A stretch of 64,000 bases of DNA from positions 3,844,001-3,908,000 of the forward strand of contig VNWV01000003.1 in assembly GCA_009801085.1 (NCBI GenBank). The letters run 5' to 3'. The notes under the pieces were generated by a model that had not been told where the DNA came from, did no database searches, and saw only the letters and a list, made by a program, of their open reading frames with translations. The first letter of the stretch is position 1, and every line of letters starts with the position of its first letter. Source of the stretch: Lasiodiplodia sp. COLG20 (Eukaryota; Ascomycota; Dothideomycetes; Botryosphaeriales; Botryosphaeriaceae). Positions 31,148 to 43,089 of this stretch are shown in pieces. The position numbers and the translations under genes are program-made.

Positions 31148-33309
31148 TCAAACCCCACTATCTATCTGATCCACCACATTCCGCGACGTCCACGCATCCC
31201 ACCCCTGACACACCCTCTGCATCTCGGCCTCGCCTGCAGCGCCGACGGCCTGGCCGATCTCGCTCTGCCGCTCGATGACGCTCGCGAACATGCCGGCGGA
31301 CAGGTGCCACGCGATGTGGCAGTGCAGCGGCCACACGCCCGGGTTGTCCAGCATGTACTGTATGACCAGGTGGCCGCCGGGAGGCAGCTGGTAGACGTCG
31401 CGACGGGCCGGGTTGTCGGGCCGCACGATGGTGTGGCCGTCCCAGGGACCGGGCCCGGTCGAGAGGATCTGCGCGTTGTGGCCGTGCAGGTGCATGGGCT
31501 AGGAGGAGGTGTTAGTATAGGTTGTACGACGACGGGGTGTTTGTGGGGGAGCTTACGTGGGATATGGTCGAGTTGTTGTGCATGATGACGCGCGCCGTCG
31601 TGCCGTTGCCGGCGTCGTAGACGTTCCAGTCTGGCTCTAGGTTTTGTGGCGTCGCGCGGCCCTCGGCGGCCAGCTCGAGGACGGGCTGGTTGTAGTCGCC
31701 GTGGAAGCCGCTGTCGTTGACCATCCACACGGGGTGGCCGGTGCTATTCACCGTGACGCTGAACTCGAAGTCGAGCGTGGTGGAAGGGGTTTCGTCCGCA
31801 GGGATGGGGAAGGCGGGGACTGTCTGCTCTATGGGGTCGTTCGAGCAGGTCGAGTTTTCGGCCAGTGATGGTGGGCTTGTGCTGTTGGGCTTGCTGTCGG
31901 TGTTTGCGTCATCGTAGTAGATGGCGGCGAGGGCCGTAGGTTGGATCGACCAGTTGCAAGACTCGGATTGGGCAATCGAGCTGCGCATCCAGTAGGCGCC
32001 GTTTATGTCTCCGTTTGCGGTGACGAGGATATCAGCTCTTTGAGCGGCCTATAAAAAAATATTGGTCAGTGAAGAATGGTGGTGCAGGCAGTTTGAGACA
32101 TACCGCGAGGGTTACCACATTGGTCTGGTAAGGTTCAATGGCTACAAAGTCATTGGCGATGACAGTCATCTCATGGCCATCGATGCTGAAGTGTTGGACA
32201 GACGCAGATCCGCTGTTGATGAGCCGCAGACGGTGCGTTGCTCCTTTGGTGAATTTGAACTTTGAGAGGCCAGCATTTGAAACGCAAGTGGTATTATCCG
32301 TGACCAAAGAGCAATCGTAGTCCATCTTGCCGTTGATCATGTTGTTGTCTGCAAGTGGGCGCCAACGACTGGGGTCCGTGCCGACGACTGTGGAGGCGTC
32401 AATTTACAGAAATCCTGGATCTGGAATATGCAGACTTACCGCCTTCAATGAGTGTCAAGTAGTCCTCGTGATACCATTCACTCAACATAACAGGACCAAG
32501 GTCGATGTCGTAGTTGGCCGAGCTTGGGCCATAGATAACTATGGGACCGACCAGACCACCTGCCGACTGACCAGAATAGTGGGAATGATACCATCCTGTC
32601 CCGTAAACGTCGGCTCTGAATGAATAGGTGAAGGTGTCGTTGGGTGCGATCGGACAGCTTGATACAGATGGAGTACCATCCATATGAGGAGTGCCGTTCT
32701 GCCTGATGCCGTGCATGTGGACTTGCGTGCCTTCTTCGGGGCCACTGATCCTGTTATGTACAGTGACTGAAAATTATTAGCAGTTGCCTGGATCAATTGC
32801 GCCTATGCAAAACTAGCCTTCGATCATGTCCCCCCAGTTGGCTTCAATAAGTGGCCCGGGATATTGCCCATTCACGAGTAGGACATCCTTCTTGTAGCCG
32901 TCCGGTTGCAACTGGTGGCGCTCAATCGTGAACTCATACTTGTTCGTCACTCCGGTATCTGGAGCTCTAAAAGTCATATAAGCTGGCACGTCCTTCATTC
33001 CAGAAATGGGACGGTGCTTACTCTGTATACGGGTTTGCGTTTGTAGTGTTCTTGCCATCCCACGGGGGTCCGCAGCCCTGTTAAATCGTGTAAGCACTCG
33101 TGTGATGACATTCCCGGAAGGCCTTACTCTATCCAAGAACTTTGGAAGCTTTGGAGCTTCAAGTGTACCATACTTTGACAAGCTACTCGAATTAGCCAAA
33201 TGTCCACAAAGACCGGACTCAATGGCACTCACCCATTGGTTTCTTCCTGACACAACGCAGCAGCGAAAGCAACCACGCCGGTCAAGATCTTTTCAACGAT
33301 CGAGGACAT
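31148..33309 (-). CDS. Secreted multicopper oxidase, asco-laccase type
   Basis: Eight exons (introns 31499-31556, 32049-32103, 32388-32439, 32767-32817, 32967-33021, 33078-33127, 33186-33232) encode 597 residues. The start [20 protein letters not shown] is a signal peptide. All four copper-binding blocks are present: [25 protein letters not shown] and [12 protein letters not shown]. Together they hold the trinuclear centre and the type 1 Cys. The residue ten after that Cys, the axial position, is Met (about 551), where asco-laccases usually have Leu. The protein ends DSGV, matching the C-terminal plug (DSGL/I/V) of asco-laccases. Laccases oxidise phenols with O2 for lignin or humic breakdown, melanin, or detoxification. 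One intron (32767-32817) appears to use a GC donor. Many N-x-S/T sites suggest N-glycosylation. Confidence 0.93.
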
Positions 33310-35785
33310 TCTGAAATTGACCAAGGAAATCCAAGCGAGGGTAAGTCTCTAAGGACAAAAGAAATCAACGGTGCAAAGTTGAATGAACGAAGATGAGGTA
33401 CACCGAGAAGTGACGGAAGAAGGTTATATATACTGGATTCCAGGAATCCGTATTTCTTATTTGCGTGTTGGCTCCTCAAAGATACCAATTCCCGAAAATA
33501 AGCATCATCCACGGGCTGGGGTGGCTTATACGGTGTACTGCAGCCCGTGGTGGCTCATTCGCCCCCGAGTTCTTGGCTCGGGGTCGGATCATAAGGAAGG
33601 CTCGGATGTTGGACCAGAGCCTTGCCAAATGTATGCTGATAAGATAGTCAATCCTGCCGTGATCGCCAGCAGGAGAGATCAATATTTACTCAACAGGGGG
33701 CTGATGCTGGTTAAAGGAGTATAGATTAGGAAAAAGGAAGTAGTTAACCAGTGACAAAATGGACGCTAAACTGTTTTGTGATGGTATTTTTCGGGTATCC
33801 TCGGATGGTCCGCGCAGCCACAACTCGGAATGTGGCCAAATATGGGCCGCTCTGGGGCCGGTTTGATATTCTCGCAGTTGTGAGGAGGCTTTGGTTGCGC
33901 GGCATTTGTGCTGAACCTAGTATACATTCTGGCTGTGCTGGCTGACTGCATGTATATGGCGGCTGTGATTCTTAGCGTTGTGTAACAACAACTTCCACAT
34001 AGCTCCTGAATCTGGTACCGCTGCATGTTAGTCATTATTTTGGCTCCTGTAAAACTACCCCGCAGTTGACTCGAACGTTTGAAATAGGCTTTTCAGAGTT
34101 ACCTGGATGCCTTGAGACTGAAAGTATCTAGGCAAAGTATGCTGTACGCTGTGCATTCCCAAAAATCAGGGAATAAATGAGGAGATTGCGGAACTGGTAG
34201 TATGTATGATGCTAAAATTATCCCTCGAGTGCAAGGCCTGGCCAGCGTAGTTGACATAATAGTATTTGGATGAGTGAATTTAGCTGGTCTTGTTTTAGAG
34301 GGTGACACTATGAGCGGTAGGGCTGACGGCGGATCGTTGGTTTCGTGCGACACCAAAACGAGTCCGATCCGCTGTGAAACGTACATACAAGTTCCGGCTC
34401 GAGCGAACGCGTCATTGATACGCGTCGAGAAAAATTCATAAGCATGTGAGGTCATGATGCGGGATAAAGCTAAGAATACGCTCTGAGGGGAATAAGCATA
34501 CAAGCCTTCCACACCCGAGGAAGCCGTCGCACCCGAGAGGCGCTATACTCGAGGAAGAAAGTCCGAAAAATGCTTTTTCAGCATGTGGTCCAATATACTT
34601 TTCTGACGAACACGATGAGGATGATAAAGGGAGAGAAGACCCTACTCCATCACACAAGATGTTCCTCCAGCACTTATTGCTCAATAGCTTTCAAGATTTC
34701 GAGAAGACTTATTGGTAGCGGCTTTGAGGACTAGAGCTCAGTCTACAGTTTCTAAAAGTCGGATCTGGATTGGGCGCACGAGGATATGGTTAAAGGGAAA
34801 TTCGTTCGCCTCGTTTGAAAAGTATAGCCGTTCATTGACTTGGACTTAGGGAGCCTTGGTTGAATGACAAAACCGAGAACAAGAGGCGATAGTCCACGAA
34901 CCAGAATTTCCGTAAGGCCGGATACAGCACCAAAACCATTGCAATTAATGGTCAGCTCGACTGAGGTATTTTCTGCTGCATTGCTCCGAACTCTTCGGCC
35001 GAAGTCAACGCGTGCTCAGTCTTATTCCCGCTTGTCCGGAGGATGAAGTCGTTGCCGGAAGCGGGAAGCAAAACTCCGAATAGCCTGGAGAAAGGGTGTC
35101 TCCCCCACGGGGCCGAATGCTTGTTTGCTACCCTTGGATTGCATATTTGGACAAATGGGTGCTAGGGCAATATAGGGGTTATGCGGGGCAGGGAGAGTTG
35201 ACCAGGGGAGCTCGGTGGATCGCGCATATGTCGCTCGAGACCAGCCCGAAAGCCGGGTGGCCCACTGGCAGGGCATGGCAAAACACAACACTCAATATTT
35301 TCCAAAAGCGTCGCGTCCACCGGTCCGAGGACCCCACCCACCGGACCGAACCGGCCGTGTCCAGGCATGGTCACCAGATATAGTAAAGCGAATCTGCAGG
35401 TACTATGTGCGTTGCGTCTCCGCCAAGACTGCAAGTGCCGGGCAAGGGATGGAACAGGACAATTTACGTGCAGATCTTCGGTTGCTCTCCACGTTGCTTC
35501 CACCTGACGGGGGTGTAGTGTTTCAAAAGGCCTCCAATCGGTGCGATTGACCCTGGACTCTTGTGTAACTGTTTTTGTATGTGGCAGGTCGCTAAGGTCG
35601 AAATCTTCCGTTCAATTTCAGACCGTGTGTTTGCTCGTCTTGGCGTGGAGATGGACGCGTACGTCTTCTGAGCGGTCGTCTTTTGCCAGGGCGGGTCTGG
35701 TGAGCCTCCACAAATATTAAAATAACAGCGTCCCACTTGCATTACTTTCTTGAATCAGTGTTGTCCTTTGTTTACACTGTTCACA
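33310..35785. other. Intergenic region of about 2.5 kb
   Basis: No supported gene. It serves as the divergent upstream region of the laccase (minus) and the rhamnogalacturonan lyase (plus), so it could hold shared control elements. Open frames are short. Confidence 0.45.
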
Positions 35786-37491
35786 ATGTTGGCAGCCCTG
35801 TCGGTTGGTCTTCTCGTTTCCATTTGCAGCCAGAGCGCCCTGGCTGCATTTGGTGTGACAGACAATGGCGACAGCTACACGATTGATGCAGGATCGGCAA
35901 ACCCCCTGATATTCACGGTTGACAGTTCCAGCTGCGACATCACGTCAATTTTATATCGCAGCCAGGAGTACCAGTATTCAGCCACGGGCTCTCACATTGG
36001 ATCCGGTCTCGGCTCTGCAGATGTCACTGTGGAGACGCTTGATGGTAAACACTTCACTTCATCTTTACTTCAATCTCGCTAAATATAAAGCAGATGTGAT
36101 CAAGGTTACCTGCACCACGGACACGCTCATCCACTACTATGTAGCCAAGTCAGGGGACAGCGTCATCTACATGGCGACGTACACGAGCGCCGAGCCGTCA
36201 ATCGGAGAGCTGCGCTACATCGCGCGGCTTGATTCGTCGGTGCTGCCGTCAGAGTACCCCTTTGGCGACGTGTCGACGACGGCGGGCAGCTCCGAGACGG
36301 TCGAAGGGTCGGATGTGTTCGTGGTCGACGGCGAGACGCGCAGCAAGTTCTACTCGAGCGAGCGCTTCATCGACGACAAAGTTCACTGCGTGTACGGCGA
36401 CGACGTGCACGCGTGCATGCTGATGCCGCAGTACGAGACGTCGTCGGGCGGGCCCTTCTTCCGCGACATCAACACCAACAACGGCGGCGACATGACGGCG
36501 CTCTACTGGTACATGAACAGCGGGCACGTGCAGACCGAGTCGTACCGTATGGGGCTGCACGGGCCGTACGCCATGTACTGGTCGCGGTCGGGCATCCCGA
36601 CGCTGGCCAACGTCGACTTCTCGCTCATGGCGGACCTGGACCTCGAGGGCTACGTGGCCGAGAGCGGGCGCGGCACCGTGACGGGCACGGCGTCGGGCGT
36701 CGACGGCAGCGCGCACCAGATCGTGCTGCACTGGTACAACGACGACGCACAGTACTGGACCTACGCCTCGTCGTCGGGCGCCTTCACCTCGCCCGCCATG
36801 AAGCCCGGCACCTACACCATGGTCCTGTACCAGACGGAGCTCAAGGTGGCCGAGGCGAGCGTCACCGTCACGGCCGGGTCCAGCGCCAGCGCCAACATCG
36901 CGAGCGAGTGGGACGCCCACGACGACAGCACCCTCTTCCAGATCGGCGTCTGGGACGGCAAGCCCGACGGCTTCCTCAACGCCGAGAACCAGCTGCGCAT
37001 GCACCCCAGCGACTCGCGCATGAGCGACTGGGGCCCCGTCACCTACACCGTCGGCTCGTCCGCCGACAGCAGCGTGCCCATGGCCCTGTTCAAGGGCGTC
37101 AACGACCCGCTGACCATCACCCTCGCCCTCGACGACGCCGACACCAGCGGCGAGGCTACCCTGCGCGTCGGCACCACCCTGTCCTTCGCCGGCGGCCGGC
37201 CCTCGATCACCGTGAACGACCACTCCGACTCCGCCGCTGCCCCGACCAAGATCGACTCTCGCGGCGTCACCCGCGGCGCCTACCGTGGCTACGGCGAGAT
37301 CTACGACTTCACCATTCCCGATGGCACCCTGTCGACCAGCAACACTATCACCATCTCCGTCATTTCAGGCAGCAGTGGTGATGGCTATTTGACGCCCAAC
37401 TACGTGAGTGACATCTTCCCTTGAAAGCGTTACGATTGAAACACTAATATCTGAATAGATCCTTGACAGCATCCATCTCTTTAAGAATTGA
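35786..37491 (+). CDS. Rhamnogalacturonan lyase, polysaccharide lyase family 4
   Basis: Three exons (introns 36045-36093 and 37404-37458) encode 533 residues. The first ~20 residues from [10 protein letters not shown] are a signal peptide. The catalytic domain follows, with [36 protein letters not shown] and the blocks thought to hold the catalytic Lys and His of RGL4, SKFYSSERF and [13 protein letters not shown] fibronectin-III-like middle and a beta-sandwich end ([14 protein letters not shown]) complete the three-domain layout and length of the A. aculeatus enzyme. It cuts the RG-I pectin backbone by beta-elimination outside the cell. Exon 2 is very GC-rich in third positions, producing long antisense open frames. 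I chose ATG 35786 because the frame upstream has only a TTG. The final coding exon is short ([10 protein letters not shown]). Confidence 0.93.
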
Positions 37492-38852
37492 TGGCTGGGA
37501 TGGATGTTGTTGATTCGAACGCGTTGGAATATGACACGGGTTGGAGCCGCAGAGTGTACATTCGTTCGCTTGTAGCATGCAAACCACAGTAGTTTTCAAC
37601 AAATGCAGGAAAATGCCGTGTAAATCACAACTCGTGCGCCAACCGAACTCTCCAAAGCAATGTAATAGAAGTGTCTATTCAGTGAGTGAGTGGAATGAAT
37701 GGCTGGGAGGCAAAAAAAGAATGCACGACTCGACGGAATGGCAAAACTGAACCCAGCTACATGCTGGTTAAGCCCAGAAAGACTCCTTGGGACCGTCTTT
37801 TTTTGTCTTCCCTAGCCCGTCTTCGAACCTACGACCTCTTTATTACCCACAGAGGACGGGCGGTAACTTGGGCTGCCTTACTGTAAACCTTCGGGCTCTC
37901 ATTTAACCAAGCACCACCTCTTCGAGCGGAACTAGCATACCAATCTGCTTAACTTACCGTCTTATATACTAAAAATAGCCCTCTAGTAACTTTGCAAGCA
38001 GATGGGGATACGCTGTCCCAATATCTCTCCAAGGCAGCGATGTCATGCCCGCCCGCGTCAGCGCCATGGGTTCTGACTGAGCTTCACTGACTGTTTATCA
38101 CATGAAACCTGCAAGATTCCTCCAAAGCAATATCCTTTGGCCTTTTTGACAAGCAGCTCGCCGGGTATTTTTCGCCGTGAGACCAACGGTTTGCCGATTG
38201 CTTAGTTTGCTACCTTTGTTGATACCACCGCATTGACGCTTCCCGATTAGGTTGGGCTTGGCTCGCTTGGTAGTGGTGTATCACCACCGCTCACCGTATT
38301 CGCTAATCGGAATCCTTTCGCACTCCTCACTTTTGATTACTTGCATTTATTTTCAAGACTCCAAAAGCTGGAGTGAGTGCTATCTTTCATCACGGGCAAC
38401 CCACTGATCGTTCCGTAGAGGGGCGCACGTAAACTTCGCAACATTCGTCGTAGGCATGTCGCTTAAGAAGAGGAATAAGGCATGGACAATGTCACAGACT
38501 GTGTCAAGAAAAAAGAATATAAGGAGCGTGTGTGAATGTGTATATCTCACATTGTTCGGTATCATCTTTTTGGATCTGATATGGTATCTAGTGCCATCTC
38601 CATAAGCTTTCCCGCCCACCTCCCACCCCCCAGAGTCGTGTGTGTTGGTATCTTGTAACAAAGAGCGTGTCTCATAATGCCATCGTTATGATCGTCGTCA
38701 TGGTATAATAAAAGAAAAATCCCAACCCCCACGCAACCAGTCAAACTCCCTAAAAAGCAAGTGCACCCAATCTACGATAATCCGATGAAGGAATATATAT
38801 GGACAGGTAAAAAAAAAAAATCGGAAACAACAAAAAAAGCAACGAACCGCTT
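37492..38852. other. Convergent intergenic region of about 1.4 kb
   Basis: No supported gene between the converging lyase and transporter genes. It contains a tRNA-like inverted repeat (listed separately) and an A11 run at 38810-38820. Confidence 0.5.
37815..37861 (-). repeat. tRNA-like hairpin relic
   Basis: Arms gcccgtc and gacgggc are perfectly complementary and enclose a second stem, cctct/agagg. The minus strand carries ggttcgaa, which resembles a tRNA T-loop/B-box, followed directly by the acceptor-like arm. At 47 nt it is too short for a tRNA and lacks the 3' half of a T-stem. It could be a decayed tRNA or a SINE-type remnant. Confidence 0.3.
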
Positions 38853-40623
38853 TTAGTTCGATGCCCTTGCCCTCATCTCATACGGCAGGGCCATCCACAG
38901 ACCGGCGGCAACGACCCAGCAGCCGCTGCCAACCCAGACGGGCGCGCTGCTGCTGCTGTCGCAGAGCGCGACGACGAGCGCACCGACCAGGCCGGAAGCG
39001 CGCGCAGCGGCGCCGACGACGCCCATGCCGGTGCCACGGATGGGCGCAGCGAAGGTCTCGGAGACGTACTGGAACATCAGGGAGACGACGGCGTTCTGGG
39101 CGAAGGCCAGGACGCACTGCCAGGCGATGACGTCGCCCTGGGTGCGGGCGGTGGCGTAGAGGAAGGACAGCACGCCGGCGAGCAGGGTGGCGATGGCGCC
39201 AGTGCGCTTGCGGCCGAGGCGCTCCGTCTCGACGAGGAAGCCGGCGACGATAGGGCCGGGGATGGCGCAGAGGGCCGTGTAGACGTACGTCTGGAAGGTG
39301 AGCGACGTGCTGAAGGCGTCGGTGGCCGGGTAGCGCTGCGCCAGCCAGCGCGCGACGAAGGTGCCGTGCAGCGGGAAGGCGATGCCGATCAGCGACCAGA
39401 TGACGATCAGCACGGTCGTGCTGGTGCGCAGGTTGCGGGTGCAGAAGATGTTGCGCAGCCACGAGGGGCGGAAGGGCTGCAGGCACAGGCGCGCCTTGGA
39501 GCTGTTGGCGGCCGTGGCGCGCAGCGTGGGCGGGCCGTGGATCTTCTCGATGTGCTGGAAGGCCTCGAGCGAGAGCCACGTCTGGCGCCCGTTGTAGTGC
39601 GCGATGGCCGACACGGTGGCCACGACGTCGGCGTCGCGGTTCTGGCCGAGCAGGAACTTGGGCGTCTCGTGCAGCGTGAAGAAGTAGCGGATGATGCAGA
39701 AGAAGACGGTGATGGCGCCGAGCGTCCACCACGCGTAGCGCCAGCCCATGTTGTTGGCGTAGTTGCACGTCTCAGTCGTGGCATCGGCGGCGCACGAGTA
39801 CTTGGCCATCAGCGGCCTGCGGGCGGGTTAGCCGGTGGCTGAAGGATGGGGCAGGATGGTTAAGCTTACCAAGAGACGAGGGCGGCGACCAGCTTGCCAA
39901 GACCGGAGTAGGCACCCTGCATGGTCAAGAGGTACTGGTGCGAGGCAGGGATGATCTCCAGGAAGATGGAGCTGTCGACGGCCTGGTTGCCGCCGGCGGC
40001 GACGCTCATGAAGGTAGCGACAACGCAGAGGCCGGTGAAGGTGGGCATGCCGGCGCCGATGAGGCCAGTGATGCACATGAGGGCAAGCGAGAAGTTGAAG
40101 ACGGTCTTGCGGCCAATGAAGTCGGACAGCATGGGCAGGACCGAGGCGCCGACAGTAAGGCCGACATATTGGCACACAGTTAGGAAGGCGGCATTGCTGG
40201 TGTAGAACTTGGCCTCGTTGGTGATGGCGGGCTGGATGAAAACGAACGAGAACATCCAAAACTGAGTGGAGATGTCAGCGGAGGACTAACCCGAAGGGGA
40301 AGGAGTGGACATACACTATCCAGGAACCAGCCGAGACCGGTCACGACAGTGAGGAGCCACTGGTATTTGCCCATACCCATGTCCAAGAGGGCCTCGTTCA
40401 GCAGCTTGACCTTGGCATCGTATACGTCGTCTCCACCCGGTTGCATGTAGGTCGTGTCGATGATAGCGCCGAAGCTGTTCCGGTACCGGTCGACATCTCT
40501 CTCGTTGGCCTGGTGGTACTCGATGACGGGCGGCACATGGGTGTTTGCGCTGGAGGCTGTCGACGTGCTTCGCACGCTGCGCGCGTCGTAGCTCTGGAAA
40601 TCCTTGAAGTCCTTCTCGTCCAT
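38853..40623 (-). CDS. MFS transporter (sugar-porter/SV2-like)
   Basis: Three exons (introns 39817-39869, 40262-40314) encode 554 residues. A polar N-terminus of about 85 residues precedes ALLDMGMGKYQWLLTVVTGL and GWFLDSFWMFS. About twelve membrane segments follow, with the MFS loop motif LSDFIGRKTVFN after the second/third helix and ERLGRKRTGAIATLL in the second half. A cytosolic central loop with ETPKFLLGQNRDADVV matches the sugar-porter/SV2 branch. Fungal members are annotated as general membrane or phosphate-type transporters. The substrate cannot be read from sequence. The position converging on a pectin lyase gene makes a sugar or uronate cargo attractive but unproven. Confidence 0.88.
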
Positions 40624-43089
40624 GGTGGGTGGTCCTCTCTCCGTAGCTAGGCGGGCCGAGGTGTGGTGTGTTGAGTTGTTTGTTCCGCAACGGCGCGATG
40701 GGAACTGGCTAGACTTTCTACCCTGGCGGCGGCAACAGCTGTTCTACTTAAGCTGAGCACGTTCCCCACCCGTCAGTCGAGCATTGAGAATTTTCGGGCT
40801 CATGGCAGTGGAGTCGAGGGATAGCCCGAGCGCGGCGCGACGCAAAGGCCCGAGGATCTCCGCAACTAGGACCACCTCCGCCTTGAGAGCCGCCTACAGC
40901 CAACAGTTGTCCAATACCGCCTTTTTGTCTCCATCGCCCTAACCCGAAGCGACCAGCTATTGGAACGTGTGGCTCCGCGTCACCACCTGAGTTGTCACGT
41001 CCGCCCTGGCTAACCCAGAAGCCCAGACGCACCGCAAGCGACGCCTGTCTGCCTATCAATCCAGTCCATATGACCTGCATGTCCGTCACCCGTCGTCGCG
41101 CGAGGCTCCCGTTCGTGCCGGTCACGCTGGGGAAGGCGCGGGAGCAGCCGCCGAACACCTGCTCGCAGGCGCGCTCTCGCCACCACCACCACCTCACCCC
41201 ATCACCGCCAAAGCTCAACAACAGCGCCTCGCCCGCTCAGCTGAAACCACGCGCATTGCTTTTTGGCCCCAAAATCGATAATCGTCACGTCGATTCAACC
41301 TTGAGGCGTTGCCGCGCGCTATCGCTGATCGCCCCTCTGGCACGGTGGTTCTTTCGGCCTTTGCTCGTGAGCACGTTCACCGCTACTCGGCTTCGCACGC
41401 GGGCTGTGGACGCACGCACCGCGAACTTCGCCACCCGCGTTGGTCTTTTACGACGCGTGTATTTTTAGTCTTCAGCTGCGCCATCCTTCTGCCTCTTTCT
41501 CTTAAAAGCGTGCGCAGCTGCTGTCCATTGCGTTGTCTGGTTACGACGGCTGCCGCCGCATGTGCTGGCCAGGCTCCAGCCGACCAGCCTCTCCACTGCC
41601 TTCCGGCCGCAGCCTTCCGGGGCCCGTGCGACGCGAGGCGGCTCTGTCCGGGGCCGGAGACAGCAGACTTTGCAGCATCCTGCCTATCCGGACCGGTCAG
41701 GCCGTTCATCTGCGCATGTGTTTGCGCATTCGGCCGTCGGGACGCGACATCTGTTCTTTCCGCAGCAGCGTTCGGTTATACCGGATTCCGTGTCATCGTA
41801 TGACGTATGATGACTTTTCTCCGCAGTAAGCATCACGGTAGAGCGGCCATCTGGCGGTCCCAGCGCACAAATCCAACCTGCTGAGCAAGTGATGATGATG
41901 ACGGTTTGTCACTCACGCGCCGGATGGGCTGTTCACCTTGTTTGACGCGCGAAGGACTCGTACCATGCTGTTCGCTCCATCGATCTGCGCAGGATAGTCG
42001 CGACTTTTACTGCTCAGAGTCACGCTGCGACACAAGCAGCATGATCGACCTGCCGCAATCAGAGCTGCGCTTTCTGACTCAGCCAGCCGTGGCCCGGAGC
42101 GCTTAGAAATCGAGCAGTCTGTCTTTCGCGCTAGACACGACTGTGGAAGTTGTTATGCAGCATGGTGGATATGCGATATTGAAAGATGCAGAAAACTGGC
42201 ATAAGGTGGAGTTTAGATGTCGAGCCGAATCTGGGTTGGCTCTCGGCTCAGGCCGTCCAGCCAACACCAGGGACCCAGGCAACCAATGGACCACGCGACA
42301 GACGCCCCACCAACACCATCGCACTGTGTATGCCTAAAAAAGCCCGACCCTTCTCGCCCCCAAGCCCCAGCGCCCAGCCCAATCCTACGATGCTGCGTTG
42401 TCGCTAGGCATTCCTTTCAGTGAGAGACGCCTAAGTCGTGAGGCATCCAGCGCGGTGGAAATCTCAACCCAAAAACGGCCATGGTGCTTATCGTACGTCT
42501 CGATAGGCTTTGACGATGCGTTGCCCAAACAACGGTGCTTACAGCCTACGCCTAGTCTACCCGGCAACGTACGTCCGTATGATTGGGCTAGTCTCCATCA
42601 GTATTGGATGTAGTAGTAAGCACTACTTTGCACTAAGCGATAACTAAGTCTCGCTGTCTCGCCTGGCGTCATCAATGCGTAAATGTACCGCACAGAAACC
42701 CTTTGATGTCAACTTCGTCTCTTTGTAGAGGCACTACGTTCGCAAACAAGCTTGGTTTGATACGACTACACATGTGAAATCGCACTTGGAGCAGTCGAAG
42801 CGTTGATAGGGACGTAGACGAACGATAGCACTGAGAATCGGATCTCGAGAAGAGCTTCTGCATCTTTGTAACACTAAGCGGAACGAGCGTTTGAATTCTG
42901 GGTTATCAGCACGCAAATGTACATAGATTTGGGGTCTCCGGATTCGTTCCTACCTAATCGCGCTGAAGCGAAACAGGATTCAAGCCGAGACACCCACGCC
43001 AGGCATCAATTTTTTGACTTGCGAACACGCAACTTCAGAGCCATCACTGCATCTCTGCTGCGCCCGACGACACCACCCCAACGCCCACC
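40624..43089. other. Intergenic region of about 2.5 kb
   Basis: No supported gene. It lies between divergent transporter and acyltransferase genes. Several open frames around 41000-41800 overlap on different frames and strands and have no recognisable motifs. Confidence 0.5.

Noticed and set aside
36249..37223. 324-codon open frame antisense to the rhamnogalacturonan lyase
   Set aside because: A shadow of GC-rich third positions in the lyase exon. The sense strand carries clear PL4 motifs and the antisense product is low-complexity Val/Gly/Arg/His.
40748..41800. Several overlapping frames of 80-164 codons
   Set aside because: They lie in different frames and strands of the promoter region before the acyltransferase gene and have no motifs.
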